Source of the DNA: Eutreptiella sp. 'Long Island Sound 2002'
Lineage: Eukaryota; Euglenozoa; Euglenophyceae; Eutreptiales; Eutreptiaceae
NCBI GenBank assembly: GCA_964036045.1
Contig: OZ038381.1
Span: forward strand, 143,353,596 to 143,417,595
Length of the DNA: 64,000 nt
Direction of reading: 5' to 3'
A program made the position numbers and the translations under genes. Of this stretch, positions 43,190 to 52,600 are shown in pieces. The notes beneath the pieces were generated by a model. It was not told where the DNA came from. It saw only the letters and a program-made list of their open reading frames with translations, and made no database searches. Position 1 is the stretch's first letter. Each line of letters begins with the position of its first letter.

Positions 43190-43365
43190 TAAAATGAAGC
43201 GCAATAACCTACGCGATAACTCGCGCGATAACTAGTTATCGCGCGATAACCTCCGCGATAACCCCCGCGATAACTAGGTTATCGCGCGATGACCCACGCG
43301 ATAACTAGTGCTCTAACCCCGTTCTAACCCCGTTCTAACTAGTTAGAGCACACAAAGATCAAATC
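43190..43365. repeat. Family E motif array (5' side)
   Basis: gcgataactcgcgcgataac, ggttatcgcgcgat and actagttagagc units. Confidence 0.75.
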
Positions 43366-43527
43366 GCAAAAGGTGTAAAACGGGCAATACCGAGCAAACG
43401 AAACATGCAAGGCACATTGTTGCATCATAGTGCACCCATGTAACATGTGAAATTCCGGGTTCCAACCATATTAACAACACCCAAAATTGGGGGGGTTCCG
43501 CACCACGCCCTAGAACGCTGCATCCCA

Positions 43528-44402
43528 TGGGACCACTGAGGCCCCCGCAGCATGGGCGAGGGGACCTCCTTCGCTTTGGGACCACCGAGGCCCCCGCCGC
43601 ATGGGCGAGGGGGCCTCCTCCGCTTTGGGACCACTGAGTCCCCCGCCGCATGGGCGAGGGGGCCTCCTTCGCTTTGGGACCAGTGAGGCCCCCATTGCAT
43701 GGGCGAGAGGGCCTCCTTCGCTTTGGGACCACCGAGGCCCCTGCCGCATGGGCGAGAGGACCTCCTCCGCTTTGGGACCACCGAGGCCGCCGCATGGGCG
43801 AGGGGGCGCCCTTCGCTTTGCGACCACCAAGGCCCCCGCCGCATGTGCGAGGGCTCTCCTTCGCTTTGGGACCACCGAGGTCCCCGCCGCATGGGCGAGG
43901 GGGCCTCCTCCGCTTTGGCACCATCGATGCCCCCGCCGCATGGGCGAGGGGGCCTCCTTTGCTTTGGGATCACCGAGGCCCCCGCTGCACGGGCGAGGGG
44001 GCCTCCTTCGCTTTGGTATCACCGAGGCCCCCGCCGCATGGGCGAGGGGGCCTCCTTCGCTTTGGGACCACTGAGGCCCCCGCCACATGGGAGAGGGGGC
44101 CTCTTACGCTTTGGGATCACCGAGGCCTCCGCCGCATGGGCGAGGTGGCCTCCTTCGCTTTGGGACCACCGAGGCCCCGCCACATGGGCGAGGAGTCCTC
44201 CTTCGCTTTGGGACCACCGAGGCCCCCGCCGCATGGGCGAGGGGACCTCCTTCGCTTTGGGACCAGTGAGGCCTCCGCCGCATCGGCGAGGGGGCCTCCT
44301 TCGCTTTGGGACCACCGAGGCCCCCGCCGCATGGGCGAGGGGCCTCCTCCGCTTTGGGACCACTGAGGCCCCCGCCGCATGGGCGAGGGGGCCTCTCCCG
44401 CT
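43528..44402. repeat. 49-bp satellite, right block (about 18 units)
   Basis: Same unit. At its right edge it merges with the 3' end of a minus-strand gene. Confidence 0.9.
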
Positions 44403-44404
44403 TG

Positions 44405-44935
44405 GCCGCGTCCCGCATACTACTTTTGAGGCATCGTGGAAAAATGTTTAGGCATGTTGACGAGAGCAACAGAATGTGCACTTCTTCAAATACGTTTTGG
44501 TGGTACTTGGTATCATTTCTCCATGCAATCTCCAAATGCTCTTGAAATTGTGCTATCTCTTTTTTTGTTGCCCCCTTTGTGGGGAGAAGCCTCAAATGCT
44601 GCAAACACTTCTTTGGGTTGGAAGTCTCCTTCAGAGCCTTCCATTGTGTTCGGTGGCTAGTTTGGTGGACTTGGGGGAGGAGGTGGTCCCGGCGCTCCAA
44701 GTGTGGATGTGTTCACCTCGGTCTTTGCGGAGTGGATACATCCAGTACAACAGAACGCAAAGCAAGCGGGCAGGGCTCAACAGCTTAAAACATCCGCAAG
44801 CTGTTGTTGTTGCAGTATGAGGCTCAAGAACAAACGGGGTGGCATGTCATTGATACGGGTTCTAGAGCAATGTGGTGGCCATCTCGGAAACCCGTTTCTA
44901 GGCCAAAATTTGTGAGTAGCTGTGGTTGACATATT
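44405..44935 (-). pseudogene. C-terminal exon of a transposon-type gene
   Basis: The frame reads SHRTQWKALKETSNPKKCLQ, LRLLPTKGATKKEIAQFQEH, EIAWRNDTKYHQNVF and SSTCLNIFPRCLKSSMRDAA, then enters the satellite. Upstream (44.70-44.93 kb) short frames such as NDMPPRLFLSLILQQQQL have stops. Helical, charged, unrecognised. Confidence 0.4.
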
Positions 44936-44954
44936 CCTTTATCCGGAGGCTAGG

Positions 44955-45262
44955 CTGGCCGCAAAACAGCCACAAAAGACAGCCATAAATTCCTACATGC
45001 ATCCATGGTGAAAAATGTGCAGCCAAAAACTTGCCTATATTAATGCAGCCACATGATGCAGCCAAAGTGTCCGAAAATATGGCTGCATACTGCAGCCAAG
45101 CGGCTACATTATGCAGCCAATTTGGCTACACGTTGCCGCCGACTGGCTGCGCGGTGCAGCCAAATGGCGACGCAATGCAGCCATCTCGCCACACAAAAAA
45201 GGGGTTTGGCTGCACTTTTGCAGCCAAGGACAATTTTTGATGGCTACATACTTGGCTGCACT
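44955..45262. repeat. Family F motif array (tgcagcca / tggctgca)
   Basis: At least fifteen copies of gcagccaaa or tggctgc in both orientations, e.g. actgcagccaagcggctaca. It lies between the exons at 44405-44935 and 45303-45899 and may be an intron array of the same kind as A, B and E. Confidence 0.8.
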
Positions 45263-45302
45263 CCCCCCCCCCCATATGAAGGAATATGGTGATTGTGGAC
45301 CA

Positions 45303-45899
45303 CACGGGGATGGCACCCTCTAAGGACGTCACATAAGCACAAAGAAGGTGCTGACTAATGTAGAGGGAATGAATGGCCGGCAATACCTGTTCAAACTCCC
45401 CTCTATCGATGAGATCCTCAGCCTCCCATGACCGTAGTTGCCGCAGAACGTTGACTACTTGATCCATGTAATCAGCTGTGCACAAGAGTGGTAACAAGCT
45501 CATGCCTAAGGCGGCACATAGGCAAAACAGGTTTGCATGTCGCAATACCGTGAATGTTGCAGTATGTGCAATAGGTAGTCCACATATCATTGATTTGCGG
45601 TGGTCCATAAACTCCCCTGCCCAGATCATGAGCAAGTAAGCACCGAACAAAGCAGAATCCTCAGACGAAATCAAAACCTACTCCATTACCTCCACGCTAT
45701 GCCGCCTACCCGTTAGTTGGAAGTTTTCCGCGACCACCAATCTGTTTTGGGAAACGCACTCAAGCCACAATGCACTACGAGGGTGGCACCACAACCGTGC
45801 CATTATTGAGGCATAGCCGCCGGTTGTTGCGTTCACTCTCTTTTGTGGCCGATGGTTGGCTAACTTTGCCCTGCTCACACCAGGAGTGTCTTTCACCAA
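45303..45899 (-). pseudogene. Transposon-type exon with in-frame TAG
   Basis: Frame from 45899: GYASIMARLWCHPRSALWLE, ENFQLTGRRHSVEVME, TAG at 45678-45680, then in frame ISSEDSALFGAYLLMIWAGE, TATFTVLRHANLFCLCAAL, LLCTADYMDQVVNVLRQLR and FEQVLPAIHSLYISQHLL. The part after the TAG is convincingly globular, resembling the helical region before the last acidic residue in large transposases. Family not assigned. Confidence 0.45.
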
Positions 45900-45999
45900 C
45901 TTTCTTTAAAAAACGTAGTGCGACACGTATGTGCAAGATTTGAATGGTGTGCATGGGCCAGGGCTCGCTTGCTCGCTTGCTTATCGTCCTGAAAACTCG

Positions 46000-46390
46000 C
46001 CTCTCTATCTAACGCTCCTAGGGGGCCGAGTTTTCAGGCCGATAAATGTTAGATGGGAACGATTATGTAATAAAAATTCATCGCTTTCCGGTTGATAGCC
46101 CGTCTTTTTTTTAAAATGGGTTTCATGGCCCATATTTTTGGCGAAAAAAAAACGGGTTGTCCGGCCAACACCAGGGTACCAAGACAATCCACCTTGTATG
46201 AACCCCCCAAGTGTCCGTTGTGGGTCCGCCTTGCCTAAGCAAAGCACCCTGTGAGAAGAAGCAAAGCAAAAGAATGACATACCAAATCAAATGTTGGATG
46301 ACGTGAATAAAAACCCTGCCACCGGCATGGGGAAAAACGTCTCCACTGTACATACATTGCACTGGACAGTTTTGAATAGTCACCTTTGAG
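46000..46390. other. No supportable gene
   Basis: Short frames only. Confidence 0.35.
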
Positions 46391-47020
46391 GGTGCCTACC
46401 CCGCCTCGCCCCCCGCGTCCTCCCCCGCGTCCCCCCCGCGTCCCGCTGAACCGTTTTTTGCCCAAAAAACACACAGGCAATGGAAATGTCTAAAAAGGAA
46501 CATTTTTTCAATTGGTACCAAAGAACTTCCTCTTACAATTTTTTTTAATTTGTTTCCTTTTGTGGTGTTGTCAATGGATCTTGCCTCTTTGCCTTTGCTC
46601 TCAAGATGACATAATGATGATGATGTGGGTTATGCAAATATGGACAATTTCCTCTCCTTTGCTGTGTTTCCCCAATGAGGTTGAATATGTAATTAGTTGC
46701 ATTACGCATCGGGACGTTGCTTTGTGCCCCTCTTGTACCTTCCCTTTTTTTCCGCACCATTACTTTCTTAATTCTGTTTTGCTACTAACTTACAGCTTGG
46801 ACTGATGAAGCTCGCCGGGGGGTGCCTTGGGCAACTTATGTGCGTGCAAAGGCCTACGTTGTAGTTTTTCATGAGTAGTTCAAAGAGACATGGGGTTGTG
46901 GGGTTTTATGGCCCCCAAAAAGGCCGCAAAATGGGCCCCAAAAATCCCCCCATTCCGTTCTTCACCCGCGTCCCCCCCCCGCGTCCTGTCCCCGCGTCCC
47001 CCCCGCGTCTCAGGCAGCCT
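46390..47020. repeat. Two ccgcgtcccc arrays (family G), 46390-46455 and 46960-47020
   Basis: Units ccccgcgtcc repeat several times in the same orientation at both positions. The 500 bp between them is AT-rich and has no supportable gene. Could be the two ends of a small element, but no clear inverted termini were found. Confidence 0.55.
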
Positions 47021-47158
47021 CTTTGGTTAGCATGTTAGTTTCGATGATTTTGTCCTCCGAATCCGAGTACCGTGTGGTACCATGAGAAGGAAAGGATGGG
47101 AATAGGGTTAGAGCGAGGCAATCCCTGAATCCGAATTATAAAAGCACTTCAATAAAAC

Positions 47159-47503
47159 TCACTCCTGAGCGCAACAAGGGCCAAGCATGGAACCATCTTT
47201 GGAACCCTTCCCCATGCAACTTTCATGGCATGGTGCATTGCACATAGCGCAAAAAACACGGGTCATGCCGCGCAACTTACGCCGCACATTCATCTCACGT
47301 GAGCACTTATGACAGATGAATTCAGATGCAACACAGCATTCTGCAGCCGGTTCCTTGGGCCGTCGCATCTTAGGGAAAGGCATGGGAGCATCAAAGAGAT
47401 CCTGGAAAATGGGGGCATTTTCCGCACTTGGGGGATCCGCCTAAGCAGCAGCCTTATACTCTTCGCGCCCTTGGTCCAAAGTCCACTTAAGGGAAACGCT
47501 CAT
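47159..47503 (-). CDS. Zinc-binding protein N-terminal exon, in-frame TAG
   Basis: ATG at 47501-47503: MSVSLKWTLDQGREEYKAAA, TAG at 47441-47443, then in frame ADPPSAENAPIFQDLFDAP and the Cys cluster CHKC...R..FCAMCNAPCHESC...GPCC. The CxxC-x16-CxxC-x3-HxxC spacing is like a PHD/zinc-ribbon. A GTGAGT donor covers the end of the frame at 47160, so the exon likely stops there. A similar Cys cluster is seen at 344-1093. Confidence 0.5.
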
Positions 47504-47519
47504 CACTGTCTACAGCTCA

Positions 47520-48375
47520 TGTACATGTGACTAGTCTTAGTGTTCGCACTCGTCCTGCCCCTCTTAACACTCGAGCAACCCTGGGTCAAGGGTCGCTCGA
47601 CATAATCCCATTCCGAGTTAGAAGACGCACTTTAACAATCAGCAAGGAAGTCCACCGAGCAAGGTGATTGTTGCGAGGAGGTCACACTAACCTTTCCTAG
47701 GCTCACATCTGCCAAAGGTGCAATGGGGGCTACCAGTTCGGGCACATGCAGCCCCCCGGTGCTAAAAACAGGTCACAACCGGTTTTTTCAGGTCACCCCC
47801 CGTTTTTTACCCATTCTTAAATGCTCAAACAAACTCACACTTCGACTGGTGGGGGCCCTCTTCCTCCGACGTGAACAAAGACGTGAGTAAAAGAAAGAAA
47901 GACCAATTACCGACACGACGCGTTTTTTGTGTGAATGTGCGGGGTATATGGTATCCCAACGTATTGAGCATTTATTGTTTTCAACTCAACATATCAACAT
48001 GCACAAGACTATCTTAAGGTAAATTTACCTTAGAAACATATGTCTCATGGGCTCTGGTGAGCGTTGCTGCAAAGTGGGCAAGTACGAATTCGACCACATT
48101 CTCTAAGGTCATGCCACGCGGGAATGGCTATGCAGGACTCTCTCTCTCTCTTAATACATTTAATTGTGGTATGGTTCGTTCGTCGTCGTTCGTCGTTGTC
48201 GTCGTTCGTCATCCCCGGCATGGCCTCCACCATCTTCGGCCCTTTTCGGCAAAAGCCCACCTTCGGTTTTTCTGGGGAAGGTCACCAAGGCCCACCTTCG
48301 GCTTTTTGGGGGAAGGTCTTAGTGAGTCAAACCCTAAGGAGGGAGCATAACCTTAACCAACCTTAACCTTAAGCC
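47520..48375. other. Non-coding, with cttcggctttt-type repeat
   Basis: 47.5-48.1 kb has no supportable gene. 48160-48230 (taatacatttaattgtgg then tcgtcgttcg) matches the sequence that follows the Helitron-like 3' ends at 50.6-54.2 kb, so a related insertion sits here. 48245-48320 holds two copies of a cccaccttcggtttttc unit. Confidence 0.45.
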
Positions 48376-48377
48376 TC

Positions 48378-49300
48378 TCATAAAAAATTTTCTTTCGCGC
48401 CTTCGGCGCATGGGAAGGAAGACATACACAATGACAAACAAAGGCAATTGCAAAACGGGCAAAGTAGGTCAATTGCATCCATGTGATGAGGTACATCATT
48501 GTCGGAACATACAACATACAGTTCACCTGGGCACCACTACTGGTATTGGTTCAGCATCCTGCCAAGCTGCTCGGCCCTTTGCATTAGCACTGTGATGGTA
48601 TGAAACTCCTGCGGTGTCCACGCCCTTTCGCGACCAAGGGCGTGGTAGTGGGCAAGCTGTAGGTTAGCAGTGTTGAGTGCCCTTTGGGTTTGGTCACGGA
48701 TAAGCGCACGTGCATTCACCTGTGCTTGTGCATGTAGTATGTATGCGTCTGCTTGTGCTTGTGGTATAGGTGGTGGTGCTTGTGGTGGTGCTTGTGGTGG
48801 TGCTTGTGGGTGTGGTGATTGTGGTGGTGCTTGTGGGTGTGGTGATTGTGGTGGTGCTTGTGGTGGTGCTTGTGGTTGTGTAGGACCTTGTGTTGCTGTA
48901 GAGGATGATGCCCTCTCCTCACATTCCTCGTCAACTGGAGCCTGCACCTCCTGGTCGGGGCTAGGGTTGCGGTTAGGCGGTTCTCCCTCCGGTTCCTCAT
49001 CCTGAGGAATCCAGTTCCTTCGCTTGGCGGTTTCCTTAAATTTACGTAACTGTGCATTGGTCCTATAGAGGATTTGGTACTCATCCACATGCTTTTGCCA
49101 CCCGGTATGCATTGCAACAAAAGGCTGTTGCCGCTTACCTATTATACAATTGTACCCACAACTCACCCTCTGCCTTGGTAAACTCACCAGGTTTGGGCCT
49201 ACTACCAACCGCACGCAAAAAATCCTTTTGGTTGTCAACCAACCGTGCCCCTTGTGACACACTTTGGCTCTGCTTTGTCTTTTGCGACTTCCTTAAGATG
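48378..49300 (-). CDS. Myb/SANT-like, Pro/Gln-rich protein; in-frame TAG
   Basis: Frames joined at about 49130: upstream VSQGARLVDNQKDFLRAVG, KPGEFTKAEGELWVQLYNR, then GWQKHVDEYQILYRTNAQLR and FKETAKRRNWIPQDEEPEGE. The W..LYNR...W..HV.EYQ.....R....L..F.ETAKRR pattern suits a Myb/SANT-like trihelix DNA-binding domain of the sort used by transposons. It is followed by a QAPPQAPPQ/SPHPQ repeat, LIRDQTQRALNTANLQLAH and MQRAEQLGRMLNQYQ, TAG at 48537-48539, and 52 further in-frame codons with a Cys/His-rich end (CSDNDVPHHMDAIDLLCPFC) to TGA at 48378. A GTAAGC donor-like site follows LYNR. Confidence 0.5.
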
Positions 49301-49609
49301 TCGGCAAAAGGAGATTTCGAAGGGGAGGAAGGCCCGTGCTAACCGGCTCAATTTGCACCGGTGGGCAATCGTCCACTTCACCTTACACTCCTTGTTTGGG
49401 CAGCGGTAATTGTATGAAAATAAGGCGTACGGTCCGGTTGATCCAAACAACCGTAAAGGTATAGATACCCAACCGGACTCTTTTTCGCCTACGCTCCATC
49501 TCTGCGTTGCACTGCGTGCACCAACAAGAAGTCCCAAGTTGACCGATCGGATCATAGCAAATCCTCCCAATTGTGCACGCTGCTGCTGGCGCGCGCGCGT
49601 GCCTGTCAA
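49300..49609 (-). CDS. Upstream coding segment of the same gene
   Basis: Contains YNYRCPNKECKVKWTIAHR (CP.xEC zinc-like pair) and LSRLARAFLPFEISFCRHL. It lies just before VSQGARLVDN in another frame. Coding status moderate. Confidence 0.35.
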
Positions 49610-49659
49610 CTGGCATCTGGCGGATTTGCGTTTTCGATTTCTGGCACGAGAAATCGATC

Positions 49660-52600
49660 TGAAATCATGAAATCATGTGTTTTAAACATCTGGATGTATT
49701 GTACAATCGATTATCCGGGTATCTGCATGAATAATCCCGCCTGTTGACTTTTGGCGATTTTAGCCAACAGGCAGCAGTGGCGACAGTTCTGTCGCTTATA
49801 GAGTACGGGATATGAGGTTTGAGACATGAGTCATGAGGTACGGGATACCCGGTACGGGATATGCGGTATGTTGTACACAGTGTGAGGTATGGGTGATTTG
49901 TTTGGAAATATAGATTATGCGAATCGCGGTGTCAAATGTGGTGTCCGAGTACAGTTTAGGAGGGGTAAATTTCACTCATAGAGTACGGGATATGATGTTC
50001 GAGACATGAGTCATGTGGCACGGGATATGAGGTACGGGACATGAGGTGTGTTGTATTGGGTTTGCGAAATGCGGTGCGGTGTGAGATATGGTGCTATGGT
50101 GATATGGTGATATGGCCCACTCTTCAAGCGCGGGCATTCGCACTATGAAATCATGGACTCATGTGTTTTAAAAATCTGGGTGTACTGTACAATTGATTAT
50201 CCGGGTATCTGCACGAATAGTCCCGCTTGTTGACTTTTGGCGATTTTAGCCAACAGGCAGCAGTGGCGACAGTTCTCTCGCTTATAGAGTACGGGATATG
50301 AGTTTTGAGACATGAGTCATGAGGTACGGGGTACGAGGTACGGGATATGCGGTATGTTGTACACAGTGTGAGGCATGGGTGATGTGTTTGGAAATATAGA
50401 TTATGCGAATCGCGGTGTCAAATGTGGTGTCAGAGTACAGTTTAGGAGGGGTAAATTTCACTCATAGAGTACGGGATAAGATGTTTGAGACATGAATCAG
50501 GTGGCACGGGATATGGGGTACGGGACATGAGGTGTGTTGTATTTGGTATGTGAAATGCGGTGCGGTGTGAGATATGGTGCTATGGTGATATAGTGATATG
50601 GCCCGCGCTTCAAGCGCGGGCATTCGCACTAGTTAATATATTTAATTGTGGTATGGTTCGCTCGTCGTCGTTCGTCGTTGTCGTCGTTCGTCATCCCCAA
50701 AAAATCCTCCCAATTGTGCACGCTGCTGCTGGCGCGCGCGCGTGCCTGTCAAACGGCATCTGGCGGATTTGCGTTTTCGATTTCTGGCACGAGAAATCGA
50801 TCTAAAATCATGGAATCATGTGTTTTAAAAATCTGGATGTACTGTACAATCGATTATCCGGGTATCTGCACGAATAATCCCGCCTGTTGACTTTTGGCGA
50901 TTTTAGCCAACAGGCAGCAGTGGCGACAGTTCTCTCGCTTATAGAGTACGGGATATGAGGTTTGAGACATGAGTCATGAGGTACGGGATACCCGGTACGG
51001 GATATGCGGTATGTTGTACACAGAGTGAGGTATGGGTGATGTGTTTGGAAATATAGATTATGCGAATCGCGGTGTCAAATGTGGTGTCAGAGTACAGTTT
51101 AGGAGGGGTAAATTTCACTCATAGAGTACGGGATATGATGTTTGAGAGATGAGTCATGTGGCACGGGATATGAGGTACGGGACATGAGGTGTGTTGTATT
51201 GGGTATGTGAAATGCGGTGCGGTGTGAGATATGGTGCTATGGTGATATGGTGATATGGCCCGCTCTTCAACCGCGGGCATTCGCACTATGAAATCATGGA
51301 ATCATGTGTTTTAAAAATCTGGGTGTACTGTACAATTGATTATCCGGGTATCTGCACGAATAATCCCGCTTGTTGACTTTTGGCGATTTTAGCCAACAGG
51401 CAGCAGTGGCGACAGTTCTCTCGCTTATAGAGTACGGGATATGAGGTTTGAGACATGAGTCATGAGGTACGGGATACGAGGTACGGGATATGCCGTATGT
51501 TGTACACAGTGTGAGGTATGGGTGATGTGTTTGGAAATATAGATTATGCGAATCGCGGTGTCAAATGTGGTGTCAGAGTACAGCTTAGGAGGGGTAAATT
51601 TCACTCATAGAGTACGGGATAAGATGTTTGAGACATGAATCAGGTGGCACGGGATATGGGGTACGGGACATGAGGTATGTTGTATATGGTATGTGAAATG
51701 CGGTGCGTTGTGAGATATGGTGCTGTGGTGATATAGTGATATGGCCCGCGCTTCAAGCGCGGGCATTCGCACTAGTTAATATATTTAATTGTGGTACGGT
51801 TCGTCGTCGTCGTCGCCGTCGTTGTCGTCGTTCGTCATACCCAAAAAATCCTCCCAATTGTGCACGCTGCTGCTGGCGCGCGCGCGTGACCGTCAAATGG
51901 GGTCTGGCGGATTTGCGATTTCGATTTCTGGCACGACAAATCGATCTAAAATCATGGAATCATTTGTTTCAAAAATCTGTATGTACTGTACAATCGATTA
52001 TCCGGGTATCTGCACAAATAATCCGGCCTGTTGACTTTTGGCGATTTTAGCCAACAAGTAGCAGTGGCGACAGTTCTCTCGCTTATAGAGTACGAGATAT
52101 GAGGTTTGAGACATGAGTCATGAGGTACGGGATATCCGGTACGGGATATGCAGTATGTTGTACACAGTGTGAGGTATGGGTGATGTGTTTGGAAATATGG
52201 ATTATGGAAATCGCGGTGTCAAATGTGGTGTCAGAGTACAGTTTAGGAGGGGTATATTTCACTCATGGAGTACGGGATATGATGTTTGAGACATGAGTCA
52301 TTAGGAGGGGTAAATTTCACTCATAGAGTACATGTACAGTACAGTTCTCTCGCTTATAGAGTACGGGATATGAGGTTTGAGACATGAGTCATGAGGTACG
52401 GGATACCCGGTACGGTATATGCGGTATGTTGTACACAGTGTGAGGTATGGGTGATGTGTTTCGAAATATGGATTATGGGAATCGCGGTGTCAAATGTGGA
52501 GTCAGAGTACAGTTTAGGAGGGGTAAATTTCACTCATAGAGTACGGGATATGATGTTTGATAGAGTACGGGATATGAGGTTTGAGACATGAGTCGTGAGG

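Larger units (their letters stand above)
38146..43527. mobile_element. Complete element E, 36-bp perfect TIR, TSD TG
   Basis: 5382 bp. The first 36 bases (TGGGATGCAGCGTTCTAGGG and on to about 38181) are exactly inverted at 43492-43527. TG at 38144-38145 repeats at 43528-43529, and joining the flanks gives an intact satellite unit (gctttgggaccact). Arrays of gttagagc/gttctaac and gataac/gttatcgcg lie at 38330-38465, 39830-41440 and 43190-43365. Two minus-strand genes: 41436-43137 and 38527-39765. 38182-38330 holds no gene. Confidence 0.92.
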
